The notes: generated by a model not told the origin, from the sequence alone. Shown: positions 35,541 through 44,266, counted from the first letter of the stretch. The stretch is 64,000 nucleotides of DNA from Chitinophaga sp. YR627 (GCF_900114995.1 NZ_FOUX01000002.1:1550001-1614000), one strand, 5' to 3'. Numbers and translations: made by a program.

Positions 35541-35696
35541 ATAGCGGAGTACCTTCGTTGTAATGCGAAGAACAGTTGCATAAGTAATTAATGATTAACT
35601 ACTTAAGGTCATTTCAAGCGAAGAAACCTTATAACATAAATAGAATCAATTGATTACAGCGGCATTTGCTGCGCTTCGCTGCCTTGTAAACCGAAC

Positions 35697-36032
35697 TTAG
35701 GCTACATGACCTGGCTGCAGCCAGTGCGAACCGATCCTACCCGTTTGTCTGTCCCGCTGGGGAATCAGTCCGGTATTCATGTGAATATACTGATCACAGA
35801 TACCAGAGATATAGTGAAGATTGATCATAAATTTCCTTCTTACTGCCACAAAAATATCCTGTGGCAAACAGGACCAGATCCTTTCCGGTGTTTCTTCGGA
35901 AATAATGTGAGCATTTGTCAGGTGGAGTATGCAGCCGTCTGCACGGACTTCTACGAATTGCAATTCACGAACGGGGATACGGACACGCTGACCTTTGGAA
36001 TAAATATAGAACGAGGAATGGTGTTTACTCAT
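35697..36032 (-). CDS. Solo LytTR DNA-binding domain protein
   Basis: 111 residues consisting of little more than one LytTR domain: FYIYSKGQRVRIPVRELQFV opens the beta-rich fold, followed by VEVRADGCILHLTNAHI, PQDIFVAVRRKFMINLHYI and the conserved terminal asparagine-rich turn region. Ordinary LytTR regulators carry a receiver or membrane domain; none is present here. Such solo LytTR proteins are familiar from Chitinophaga-type genomes. It should bind DNA direct repeats; targets are unknown. A possible tiny peptide gene (36119-36214) starts 87 bp away on the opposite strand. Confidence 0.82.
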   Translation of the reverse strand: MSKHHSSFYIYSKGQRVRIPVRELQFVEVRADGCILHLTNAHIISEETPERIWSCLPQDIFVAVRRKFMINLHYISGICDQYIHMNTGLIPQRDRQTGRIGSHWLQPGHVA

Positions 36033-36118
36033 TTGCGTTTACAGGGATTAATTGTTTTTAATAGCATACAGTTTTAAAACCGGCAGGTAACTGAATAGAA
36101 ACCTGCGTACAGAAGCTT

Positions 36119-36214
36119 ATGAAATCTAAACCGTCTTATGAGAAAAGTAGTATGAAAAAGTTCTTTTTAGATATAGGCAGGAAAGGTAATGAGGATTCGG
36201 ACAGCGAGAGTTAA
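36119..36214 (+). CDS. Possible 31-residue peptide (uncertain)
   Basis: A short ORF too small for routine gene calls. It starts MKSKPSYEKS; an internal second Met begins MKKFFLDIGR, giving a 20-residue alternative from 36152, and it ends with an acidic NEDSDSES tail. Basic/hydrophobic head and acidic tail make a peptide-like pattern, but no modification enzyme, protease-transporter or known leader motif is near. It is divergent from the solo LytTR gene. The reading may be chance; conservation in relatives would decide. Confidence 0.3.
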   Translation: MKSKPSYEKSSMKKFFLDIGRKGNEDSDSES

Positions 36215-36333
36215 TCCGTTGTTAATGCAATAGTTAATACGGAGTTAACTGCGGAGTATCAAACTCCGCAGCAATTCCGTCCAGGCAAGGGAAATCCCCT
36301 GCAAAATAAAATTCAGCGCAGGTGGAAAATGAT
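36215..36333. other. Short spacer with a 9-bp hairpin
   Basis: A perfect hairpin CTGCGGAGT/ACTCCGCAG (36249-36271, 5-nt loop) lies next to the palindromic AGTTAACT. No T-tract follows on either strand. This, with the region 36033-36118, is the gap between the LytTR and HTH genes. Confidence 0.5.
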
Positions 36334-36624
36334 TTACGGCAACAAAAGCGAGATATCCGTGAACATTCCAAGGATTGCGACCATGGCAAGTGTCAGGTTC
36401 TTGACGAACCGGATATTAAAGCCTCCTTTTTCCGAGTAATAATAACTTTCCTTGTAGCGATCATAAGCTATCGGAGCTCCAAGTTCTTTCATCATTTTTA
36501 GAAATTCAAATAGCGTTCTTTCGGAAATGCGCAGCCTTTTTGCAAGATGGGCGGGCTTTCCGGTACCTTTGATCCTTATCAGATAATCAATGGTCTGCAG
36601 TCTTTCGAAATAACGTTTAGGCAT
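36334..36624 (-). CDS. Small HTH-domain protein with hydrophobic C-terminal tail
   Basis: 96 residues. The N-terminal half is a helix-turn-helix of the HTH_11/DeoR-like type: YFERLQTIDYLIRIKGTG, then AHLAKRLRISERTLFEFLKM, then LGAPIAYDRYKESYYYSEKG. Similar small solo HTH proteins occur in Chitinophagaceae and, as I recall, end soon after the GGFN segment. Here a further strongly hydrophobic stretch (FVKNLTLAMVAILGMF) follows and could be a membrane anchor or the product of an altered 3' end. A 29-codon ORF lies 16 bp upstream on the same strand. Confidence 0.7.
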   Translation of the reverse strand: MPKRYFERLQTIDYLIRIKGTGKPAHLAKRLRISERTLFEFLKMMKELGAPIAYDRYKESYYYSEKGGFNIRFVKNLTLAMVAILGMFTDISLLLP

Positions 36625-36640
36625 GCTGGCATAGTGGGGT

Positions 36641-36730
36641 TTACAATGAAAAGAAATAATAATAACAAGTAGTTCGCTGATCCTTATTCACCGCATCGGC
36701 TTTCTCCGGGCTAATGTTGTGAGTAGCCAT
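36641..36730 (-). CDS. Possible 29-residue peptide or leader ORF upstream of the HTH gene (uncertain)
   Basis: Start MATHNISPEKADAV, then an Arg-Thr-Thr-Cys segment and an aromatic tail CYYYFFSL before the stop. The stop is 16 nt before the HTH gene start, so translation of the two could be coupled. The consecutive Tyr and Phe codons recall attenuator leader peptides. The single Cys before a hydrophobic tail also recalls signalling peptides. No processing enzyme is nearby. Supported only by position and composition. Confidence 0.35.
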   Translation of the reverse strand: MATHNISPEKADAVNKDQRTTCYYYFFSL

Positions 36731-36999
36731 AGTGTATGTGTCTTTTTGTATCAATTACTGGTTGCTATGATGTTAACATTATACTCGTAAAGGCGTATTC
36801 TTTAGGTGTCGTTCGACCCGGATCAGACAAACAGGGCCTGCCTTTTATGGCAGTCATAAGTGCAATTTTCATAAACAATATATATTTTGAGGGTATGTGA
36901 TCATAACTCATCTCCCACAAAGGATAGCCACTCTGCAAGCTAAAAAAAACTACTGCTATTTTGTTGCAGGCTGCCTGGTTTTTGCTGCTGTTATTTCTA

Positions 37000-37037
37000 C
37001 AGCAAGAATAAACTCCCCCGGTTGAAACCTGGGGAGT
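37000..37037 (-). terminator. Rho-independent terminator after the frameshifted remnant
   Basis: On the minus strand the stem ACTCCCC-GGT with ACC-GGGGAGT (one internal mismatch, loop TTCA) is followed by TTTATTCTT. It lies 28 nt beyond the last stop of the remnant and argues that a minus-strand gene once ended there. Confidence 0.7.
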
Positions 37038-37065
37038 ATTCATCAAAAACCAACCATTAAAAGTC

Positions 37066-37264
37066 TTATCTACCACGGCTTTCGACCACACTGTTCCACA
37101 ACCGGGCAATATCTTTCAGTATAGTATATTTATCCAAAATAGCTGTAACCTTCATCCGTATGTAAAAAACGCTCAGGTAGATACCTGAGGGCTATATCCA
37201 TGGCTGACAAATAGTGGTATATCCATAATTTCTCTGCTGCATCACTACGTTGTAATACTACAAT
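37066..37264 (-). pseudogene. Frameshifted, 5'-truncated remnant of a small gene
   Basis: Reading the minus strand from 37264, one frame gives protein-like sequence including SDAAEKLWIYHYLSAMDIAL and RYLPERFLHTDEGYSYFG, then a TAA at 37130. The +1 frame across the same point continues with DKYTILKDIARLWNSVVESR and stops at 37066, just before a terminator. The two pieces look like one helical protein split by a frameshift. No ATG precedes the first frame before an in-frame TGA at 37267-37265, so the 5' end is also lost. Alternatively, 37155-37066 alone is a 29-residue ORF (start MKVTAILDKYT). The family is not recognised. Confidence 0.4.
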
Positions 37265-37425
37265 TCAGGTCGCAGAAATTAGTTAATAAGATGTTAACGG
37301 AATAAAATTATCCCGTCCCATCCACATAAGCTCATGTGTATGAAAGCATTAGATTTACACTACGGTAGAACGTTTTAGCAATAAAATGGACAGGCGTTAA
37401 CGTGTTGTTAAACGAGAAGGGTAGT

Positions 37426-38130
37426 TTAACGTTGAAGCAAGTGTGAAAGGATCTGTTGTACCACCCCTACCGCATCGTCATTATAATGATGCCCGCCGGG
37501 TAATACCAACTGTTTGTAATTGTTAATCGTCAGCGATCTGCTGTCGAAATCTTTTTCATCCTGACCAAAGATCAGTAATAAAGGTTTGCCGGAAATAGTA
37601 TTCATCGCCGCCGGCACATTCATACTGCCCGGCGTACTGCTCTTGCCCAGCATGTCAGATAAATGCACCACCATATCCGTACTGGAAGAAGGGGACATAA
37701 ATACCAGATGCTGCACCTGCGACTGCAACGTAGCTGGCAGACTGTTATAAATAAACGGCAGCACATCCGCTCCCATTGAATAACCGATGAGTACAAACGT
37801 GTGATTGTTCCACTGTGTACTATAATACTGCATCAGGGCAGCCACATCTCCCGCCGCCTGTGCCGGCGTCTTCTTACTCCAGAAATACTTCAGCGCATTC
37901 AGTCCGATAACGGGATAGCCCTTCGACGCCAGCGTATTCACCATATCCACAGAAAACTTCTTCATTCCTCCATCACCGGTAATGTAAAATACCACCGGAT
38001 GTTCCGCTGCTCCTGCTGCTGGTACCTTCACTGTAACCGGCAGCTTACTCAGATCCCGCTGCTGTGCTTTCAATGCTGTTGCGCTGACAAACATCGTCAG
38101 CAGCAACAGCATGTATTTTCTTCCACTCAT
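37426..38130 (-). CDS. VirJ/AcvB-like alpha/beta hydrolase, probable lysyl-phosphatidylglycerol hydrolase
   Basis: 234 residues with a signal peptide (YMLLLLTMFVSATALKAQ), so periplasmic. The VirJ hallmarks are visible: VVFYITGDGGMKKFSVDM, LNALKYFWSKKTPAQAA, the nucleophile elbow GYSMGADVLPF (Ser about residue 117), a later LLIFGQDEKD with the acid and PGGHHYNDD with the histidine. AcvB/VirJ proteins in alphaproteobacteria hydrolyse aminoacyl-phosphatidylglycerol and sit next to lpiA/mprF. Here mprF is directly upstream on the same strand (12-bp gap). This supports a make-and-break pair controlling membrane charge. Confidence 0.85.
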   Translation of the reverse strand: MSGRKYMLLLLTMFVSATALKAQQRDLSKLPVTVKVPAAGAAEHPVVFYITGDGGMKKFSVDMVNTLASKGYPVIGLNALKYFWSKKTPAQAAGDVAALMQYYSTQWNNHTFVLIGYSMGADVLPFIYNSLPATLQSQVQHLVFMSPSSSTDMVVHLSDMLGKSSTPGSMNVPAAMNTISGKPLLLIFGQDEKDFDSRSLTINNYKQLVLPGGHHYNDDAVGVVQQILSHLLQR

Positions 38131-38142
38131 TGTATGATTGAT

Positions 38143-40728
38143 TTATGCTCTCATCACCTTACTCAATGCACCTGGCAACTGAATCAGATCAAAGTCATGC
38201 TCGTATACCAGGTATTTATTGGACCACTCCGTTGCATACTTTTCCTTGAACTCACGTAATCCATGGTAATGGCGGAAAGCCTTTATTTTTTCATAAGCAA
38301 ATTTCACTACCTGTTCGGCGGTATTCTGTGGCTGTTGTATACCAGACATAGGTACCAGACCAAGATTCAGATATTGCAAACCCTTCTCCTTTGCATCCTG
38401 TATCAGTGCAATGATCAGCGCATCCATACAACCGCCCGGAGCTTCCGTACGTTTGCGGATCAGGTCATATGTACACTCACCGGGTGCGTAGTCAGGGATC
38501 ATATTCAGGAACGCCGCAATCTTTCCATCTGCATCTGTCACCGTAATCACATCCTGTTCCCGGATCTCATCCGCATCAAACAACCCCTGGGAAAAGGTCA
38601 TTTCCTTTACTTCATACTGCGCCAGCCACTCGTCTGATATCTCCTTCAATTCCTGTACCAATGCCGGAGACAATGGTGCGGAATGTATCTTCGTCACATA
38701 TCCTTTTGCCGCCAGACTATTTAAACCATTACGCAAAGATTTCTTATCCTTCCCGCTCAGCGTAAATGCGGTTACATCCACAATGCCCTCCTGCCCTATT
38801 AAAAGGCGCTTTTTACGCAGGTGTTCAAAGTAGTACATACTCTGTTCATCCACGCGGTAAAAAGCAGGTCGCAGACCCATTGTGCGGCATTGCTGTTCAA
38901 ATTCCTGCAGTAATGGCAACTTCACATCTTCTGCACATACCGGTTCCTCCAGCACGATGGCAAAACTGCTGGCAATACGATAGGCGATAAAACCCTGATA
39001 CGCCTCAGATACATACAACAGCTTATCATCTCCCACCTTGAAATGATCCATCGCGGAACTACCATACTGACTCAGATAATAGTGCGCTTTTTCCAATGCT
39101 GCGTTACTATGTTTGCCTGCCGGCAGATAAGGGCGAATGATCGTATAGAACAGGAACGCCCAGGCGCCCACACCCAATACCCTGATCGCACTCAGGAACT
39201 CCCGGCCAAAACGCGTCATTGGTTTCAGTCCGTCGTCTTCCAGCAACAGGAATCCATGGAAAGAAGCTCTCAGTGACCGTAACCAGGTAAATTCCATCCC
39301 AAAATGACGGGCATTCAGGAAATAGAACCCGATCGTCCCGAAAAACAGGACGACCAGTAAAGTGGAAATAGCGGTGATCACCCCGATATTGACCAGTTGC
39401 CGGTTACTTTTTACCCGGTACTGGCTGGAGGTAATGATCAATGTGATCACTGTACCCAGCGCCAGGGCAGCTTCTTCATAGTCCAGCGCTTTACTGATAT
39501 GCCCTACCACTGACAACAGCGATACGGACAATGCCACGATCCAGGCGCTGCGCAGGCCCCTGAACAGGAAGGTTGCCGTCACCAGCAATATCAGTCCCAG
39601 GAAAACTACCAGCAGGTTGGATGCGTGAATACTTTCGATAGGAATATAAGCGCGCAGTAATCTCAGACGGCCACGTAAAGGTGGGGTCAGTACAGAAAAG
39701 ATGTTCACCATCCCCAGTAAAAAGATCAGCACCGGCGGTAATAAACGCAGCAGTAAATGCCTTCCTTTCAGGATAAAAGACACCACCCCTGCCACCAACG
39801 GCAGCCAGAATTCAAAAAGACGGTATAATAAGGTGATTTCAAGCGCTTGCAGCGAAGAAAAGCCGTAGTTGGTCAACAGATACGCGAGCGACAGTTCTAT
39901 CGCTCCCAGACCACGTAAAAACGGCGATACGATCAGGAAGATCGTCGCCACGATATATCCCACACAGGCAGCCTCCAGGGATGGTACGGCGCCTGTCGCC
40001 TTCATACTGATATACAGGTGTGCAATACCTACGATCTCGATACCTGCCGATACCAGGATGGTATTGATAAAAGAAGTGCGGTCCAGATTAAATGCGAAGA
40101 TCTCGTCTACATGACGAACAGCATTGGGCAGATATTTTGCCAGCAGATTGTATGCGGCGCCCCTCTGCTGGATAGAACGCACGATCCACACGACGCCTCC
40201 CAGTACGGCACAGATAGCTATCAGTCCACCGACAGCCTCTGCCATCGACTCATCGTGCAGAATAGCATATCCCACCACCGGAATACCTACCAGGAAAACG
40301 GAGAAAATACCCGTAAAACCGTAGATACCGGAAGCCTGGTGTACCTGCTGTTTGTTGATATGACTACGCCGCAGGCTCTGCGGCAGATAAGCCAGGGAAC
40401 TCACACCTCCTGCAGGCAGAAAAATGCTCAGCAGGTTTCTTTTCAGGAACAATTCTGTTCCACGGTTCAGGTCGAGCTGGCCTCCGACTGACCGGAAGCT
40501 ATATCTGTACATTAATGCCTGCAACAAAATATAGCCTCCTGTCAGCAGGACGCCTATGATCACCCACAGACGGTCAGCCCGTTCTATGGCAGGTCCAAGC
40601 GAATATAATTCATGCCTTTGCTGCCGGAAGAAGTAAATCGCCAGCAGTATAAACAATACGGCCAGTAATTCTTTCCAGTGCAGTTTTCTCAGTAGTGGTC
40701 CTAATTTCAATCTATCTTTCAACGCCAT
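38143..40728 (-). CDS. mprF: Bifunctional phosphatidylglycerol lysyltransferase/flippase
   Basis: 861 residues, the usual MprF length. The N-terminal two thirds (about 1-540) are multi-span, with FLKRNLLSIFLPAGGVSSLA typical of the flippase half. The C-terminal third is the DUF2156 aminoacyl-transferase domain, with YEKIKAFRHYHGLREFKEKY near the end. It moves lysine from Lys-tRNA to phosphatidylglycerol and flips the product outward, reducing negative surface charge and raising resistance to cationic peptides. The amino acid used (lysine or another) cannot be told from sequence. It is first in an operon with the VirJ-like hydrolase. Confidence 0.92.
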   Translation of the reverse strand: MALKDRLKLGPLLRKLHWKELLAVLFILLAIYFFRQQRHELYSLGPAIERADRLWVIIGVLLTGGYILLQALMYRYSFRSVGGQLDLNRGTELFLKRNLLSIFLPAGGVSSLAYLPQSLRRSHINKQQVHQASGIYGFTGIFSVFLVGIPVVGYAILHDESMAEAVGGLIAICAVLGGVVWIVRSIQQRGAAYNLLAKYLPNAVRHVDEIFAFNLDRTSFINTILVSAGIEIVGIAHLYISMKATGAVPSLEAACVGYIVATIFLIVSPFLRGLGAIELSLAYLLTNYGFSSLQALEITLLYRLFEFWLPLVAGVVSFILKGRHLLLRLLPPVLIFLLGMVNIFSVLTPPLRGRLRLLRAYIPIESIHASNLLVVFLGLILLVTATFLFRGLRSAWIVALSVSLLSVVGHISKALDYEEAALALGTVITLIITSSQYRVKSNRQLVNIGVITAISTLLVVLFFGTIGFYFLNARHFGMEFTWLRSLRASFHGFLLLEDDGLKPMTRFGREFLSAIRVLGVGAWAFLFYTIIRPYLPAGKHSNAALEKAHYYLSQYGSSAMDHFKVGDDKLLYVSEAYQGFIAYRIASSFAIVLEEPVCAEDVKLPLLQEFEQQCRTMGLRPAFYRVDEQSMYYFEHLRKKRLLIGQEGIVDVTAFTLSGKDKKSLRNGLNSLAAKGYVTKIHSAPLSPALVQELKEISDEWLAQYEVKEMTFSQGLFDADEIREQDVITVTDADGKIAAFLNMIPDYAPGECTYDLIRKRTEAPGGCMDALIIALIQDAKEKGLQYLNLGLVPMSGIQQPQNTAEQVVKFAYEKIKAFRHYHGLREFKEKYATEWSNKYLVYEHDFDLIQLPGALSKVMRA

Positions 40729-40838
40729 ACATTACAGGTTATAGTTAATAGTAAAAATGTTCCTTACAGAAACATTAACAACAAAACTACGTGTAAGTTG
40801 CACGGCGATGCCCGCAGGACGGCTACTTTAATGAGATT

Positions 40839-41279
40839 TTAATGCTTTGAACGCTTGTATGGTACCACCAGTACAGGCACCGGAGAATGCCTGATTACAA
40901 ACTCTGCCGTACTACCGATCAGCAGGTGATCAAGCCCTGTACGGCCATGTGTACCCATCACCAGTGTGCTGATACCCTGTTCAGTAACCTGTTCCAGGAT
41001 ATCTTCATTAGGAGCACCCAATACAGCATTGACGGTGATGTCTACATCGGGATAAGTTTCTTTGTAAACTTCCAGGCTGGATACAACCTGATTCAGATGG
41101 GCGTTCAGTTCATCTGAACTCGCGCCTGCGGCTTCAATGAGCGGCACTACTTCTCCTGCTTTATCCAGGATGGTCAATAATACTACCGGAGCTTTCGAAC
41201 TTCTGGCCAATTCTATACCTGCAGCTACAACGCCTGCAGAATAGCTGCTAAGATCAACAGCTATCATGATCTTTGACAT
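40839..41279 (-). CDS. Universal stress protein UspA family
   Basis: 146 residues, the usual single-domain length. MIAVDLSSYSAGVVAAGIEL opens the fold. The C-terminal LVMGTHGRTGLDHLLIGSTA followed by EFVIRHSPVPVLVVPY contains the GxxG...S/T ATP-binding loop. ATP binding is therefore likely. Role in stress survival is known only for the family. It lies 110 bp upstream of mprF on the same strand. Confidence 0.92.
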   Translation of the reverse strand: MSKIMIAVDLSSYSAGVVAAGIELARSSKAPVVLLTILDKAGEVVPLIEAAGASSDELNAHLNQVVSSLEVYKETYPDVDITVNAVLGAPNEDILEQVTEQGISTLVMGTHGRTGLDHLLIGSTAEFVIRHSPVPVLVVPYKRSKH

Positions 41280-41428
41280 ATACTTCTGATTTTAAAGTGG
41301 CTATGTTGTGGTGTTGTAGTAGGTTCAGGCGGGAGCATGCCCATTTATTATGCAAATTTACTATAAGTAAGCGACAATCAGGCGAATGATTTAAGTGTTT
41401 TTTAAGCGACATTAAAGCCAGGTTAATA

Positions 41429-41467
41429 AAAAACGGGGCCCCTCATTGCTGAAGCGCCCCGTTTTCT
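41429..41467 (-). terminator. Terminator of the GH20 gene
   Basis: A 9-bp stem (AAACGGGGC with GCCCCGTTT) followed on the minus strand by TTTTTTATT. It lies about 50 nt beyond the stop at 41515. Confidence 0.8.
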
Positions 41468-41514
41468 ATTTAAAAAGCTACGTATTAGCAGCTAACGAAT
41501 GTCATTCGTCCTCG

Positions 41515-44115
41515 TTATTTTTTTATTCCATCGGTAGACAGTGTCTGTGCTCTCAGCGGATTAACCGTTGTAGCTGTTCTGCTACTTCTTCCACGGGTAT
41601 CAAATGCTTTGAACTTCAGGGTGCCTTTATCTGCAACAGGACCGGTGTATACTTTACTCTTGCCATTAGGTTCCTTGCCATCAGTGGTATAACGAATGGT
41701 GAAACCAGGCAGCTGGATATTAGCAGCCACACTACCATTGGTCAGTTTAAGACCTGGTGTCGGAATACGATAGTTGTAGCCACCGTTGTAATGATCCAGT
41801 CTTACCAGTTCTTTTTTACCAACTACGTTTACAAATGTGTTCCATGCTTTGCCATACAGTTCTTCACTGCGTGCGCTGTCTTTCTCTGTTGCCCACTCAG
41901 GATTTTTTGCCCAGGCACGTTCTGCCAGACCAAATAATTTCGGCAGGATCATGTATTCCATCCTGTCGGAATTCTTCACCGTTTCACTCCACAGCAGGCC
42001 CTGTACACCAACGATATTTTCAGCGCCATAAGCGGTCAGTTTATCTTTTCCCTGGAAAATAGCCGGATTCAGGCGATTGCCCAATGCATCTACTTTAGAG
42101 TTTTTGTAATAATCTTCCGGTATGAAGTAGAAAGGTTTGTCGATGTCTACAAATCCACCCCAGTAGAAACCTGGTTCTTCAAAACTCTTCATGTAGGCCA
42201 TGTCAAAATACAGGTTGCTCACACCAGATAATACCACTTTGTAGTTGGCATTCGCCAGTCTGTAAGGCAGGTCTTCTGCACCACCACCCATGACATTATT
42301 CCATACATCCACCATGAATTCGTTGTTACTGAACTGAGGATTCGGAATGTTATGCGGCTTACCACCAATAGATGTTTTGCGCATGCCCATTTCTTCCCAT
42401 CCGTATTGTTTCAGTCCGCGTGCTTTCAGCAGATCGTACACTTTACTGTAGTAATAATACCACAGGTCATCTGTGTTTTTAATGGATTTATCTTTCTGCA
42501 TGAGGTCCTGTACAACCGGTGATTTTTGCCATACACCGGCAGGTACTTCATCACCACCCATGTGTACATATTCCAGCGGAGCGCCTGCTTCTTTGTAGTA
42601 AGCCTGCAGCTCTTCCACCACTTTATCGAGGAAGGTATATACAGAAGGTAATGCGACGTTGATCACGTTATCATTCCAGTTCTGTACAGAATGATATTCT
42701 GATTTATCCTGCAGATCAGACAACAGATACTGTGTAGCCTCTGCGGTTTTTCCCTGTGCCTGGAACTTTGCATAACGTGCTTCCATTGCTTTCACAGCCG
42801 CACGTGCGTGACCAGGTGTTTCTATTTCCGGGATCACGGTGATGTGACGGTCTGTCGCATATTTCAGGATTTCCAGAAAGTCCTGTTTAGTAAAGAAACC
42901 GCTACCTGCAGGATCATTTACTTCAGGTCCGGAACCATAAGATGGTATCAGCGATTCCTTTTCATCCAGTGTGTGACCGCGGCGGCCACCCACCTGTGTT
43001 AATTCCGGCAGGGATGGTATTTCGATTCTCCAGCCTTCATCGTCTGTCAGATGAAAATGGAAGATGTTCAGTTTATAGAGAGACATGACTTCCAGCAAAC
43101 GCAGTACATCCTGTTTGCTGTGGAAGTTGCGTGATACATCCAGCATAAAAGCACGGTAACCATAACGTGGTGCATCTTTTACCTGCATAGCAGCTATGGA
43201 TATTGCCTTTTGTTTAGTAGCCCAGGAATTGGCCGGCAGAATGCTTTTCAGGGTCTGTATACCATAGAAAACACCTGCTGCATCAGCTGCTTTGATCACA
43301 ATGCCGTCAGTTGTAATGGTCAGCGTATATGCTTCCTTCGCAAGACTGGCGTCCTGCTGCAAAGCAATACCGTTACCTTCTCCGATGGCGGGTGTGGTGC
43401 CGAAAAGTGTATTCATTTCACCAGCCAGGTAAGCTGCTTCCTTTGCAAAAGTGGGCGCTGCACTGATATGCAGACCAGGTTGCAGGGTGTAGGTACCGGT
43501 ACCGGGTATTACTTCCTGCGGAGTGGGGAATACAGCAGGTAGTTGCGCCACCGGCATATCTTTGATGTCCTTATTCTGTTCAAATACATCTGCCGCGGTA
43601 GTCAGAGCGGTTTTATCGCCCGGGAAACGGAGGTATTGTTTCGGCTGCGTGGAAGGACGCACTTCCAGCGGATTCATACGATATCCTTTAGCAGGTTCTT
43701 TGTCCCACACCAGGTACAGTCCATCCGGTGCATCTGTGAAGTTCACCGCCCAGGCATCTGCAACAATTTCTATACGCAGGGAATCGCCGGGAGCAATTCC
43801 TTTACCCGCAGCTATGGGCGCCAGTTTATACAGATCACCATTCACATGCGTGGCAGTCACCCCTCCGGCAAAAGGGCCTGGTTTAATGGACCTGACGAAG
43901 TTGAAATACAATTGCCAGCCCTGTGCAGGGAAGGGAACTTTACTGTTGTTAACCAACGTAAATGCAGACAGGAACTGCGCTTTCCCCTGGTGATTGTTTT
44001 CCACGACTTCCCATGAAACTTTAATCCTGGAGGCGTCAAATGGCGCCTGTGCATGCACCGGTGCTGCTGCCCCGGCGAATAGTCCGCATGCGAGTAATAA
44101 TTGGCGAAAATGCAT
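41515..44115 (-). CDS. Secreted beta-N-acetylhexosaminidase / chitobiase (GH20)
   Basis: 866 residues with a signal peptide (LLLACGLFAGAAAPVHAQ). Order: N-terminal carbohydrate-binding CHB_HEX domain (about 30-155; IKVSWEVVENNHQGKAQFLS), GH20b lead-in (about 190-320), GH20 catalytic barrel (about 325-770) with DVSRNFHSKQDVLRLLE, HFHLTDDEGWRIEIP and the catalytic Asp-Glu in HMGGDEVPAGVW (about residue 520), and a C-terminal CHB_HEX_C domain (about 790-850). This is the chitobiase layout of bacterial chitin degraders. It removes N-acetylglucosamine from chitooligosaccharides in the periplasm or outside. No chitinase is adjacent. Confidence 0.93.
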   Translation of the reverse strand: MHFRQLLLACGLFAGAAAPVHAQAPFDASRIKVSWEVVENNHQGKAQFLSAFTLVNNSKVPFPAQGWQLYFNFVRSIKPGPFAGGVTATHVNGDLYKLAPIAAGKGIAPGDSLRIEIVADAWAVNFTDAPDGLYLVWDKEPAKGYRMNPLEVRPSTQPKQYLRFPGDKTALTTAADVFEQNKDIKDMPVAQLPAVFPTPQEVIPGTGTYTLQPGLHISAAPTFAKEAAYLAGEMNTLFGTTPAIGEGNGIALQQDASLAKEAYTLTITTDGIVIKAADAAGVFYGIQTLKSILPANSWATKQKAISIAAMQVKDAPRYGYRAFMLDVSRNFHSKQDVLRLLEVMSLYKLNIFHFHLTDDEGWRIEIPSLPELTQVGGRRGHTLDEKESLIPSYGSGPEVNDPAGSGFFTKQDFLEILKYATDRHITVIPEIETPGHARAAVKAMEARYAKFQAQGKTAEATQYLLSDLQDKSEYHSVQNWNDNVINVALPSVYTFLDKVVEELQAYYKEAGAPLEYVHMGGDEVPAGVWQKSPVVQDLMQKDKSIKNTDDLWYYYYSKVYDLLKARGLKQYGWEEMGMRKTSIGGKPHNIPNPQFSNNEFMVDVWNNVMGGGAEDLPYRLANANYKVVLSGVSNLYFDMAYMKSFEEPGFYWGGFVDIDKPFYFIPEDYYKNSKVDALGNRLNPAIFQGKDKLTAYGAENIVGVQGLLWSETVKNSDRMEYMILPKLFGLAERAWAKNPEWATEKDSARSEELYGKAWNTFVNVVGKKELVRLDHYNGGYNYRIPTPGLKLTNGSVAANIQLPGFTIRYTTDGKEPNGKSKVYTGPVADKGTLKFKAFDTRGRSSRTATTVNPLRAQTLSTDGIKK

Positions 44116-44266
44116 AAGCTGAAAGAAGTTAATCCCTGTAAGATAATGCGATACCCTTTTAAAACAAACGGATATCGTGTAAGTTTTTCCGCAGTTTACG
44201 CTTTTTATCCGGATGGCACAGTTATTACGATAGCATACTTATCTACTCATTTAAAATAGCTTCATT

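Larger units (their letters stand above)
34753..35696. other. 944-bp stretch without a convincing gene
   Basis: AT-rich. It contains an orphan terminator at 35298-35336, a 44-nt inverted repeat at 35497-35540, and promoter-like TAGTTTTG at 35181-35188. Open frames inside are short and lack protein-like composition. Confidence 0.6.
36625..37425. other. 801-bp low-gene-density stretch
   Basis: Contains a possible 29-residue ORF (36641-36730), a minus-strand terminator (37000-37037) and a frameshifted gene remnant (37066-37264). The rest, including 37265-37425, shows no gene, RNA or repeat that I could support. Confidence 0.6.

Noticed and set aside
36765..37109. 114-codon minus-strand ORF
   Set aside because: Its start region overlaps the frameshifted remnant and the terminator at 37000-37037, and its composition is not protein-like. 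Even the inner Met start lies in the terminator.
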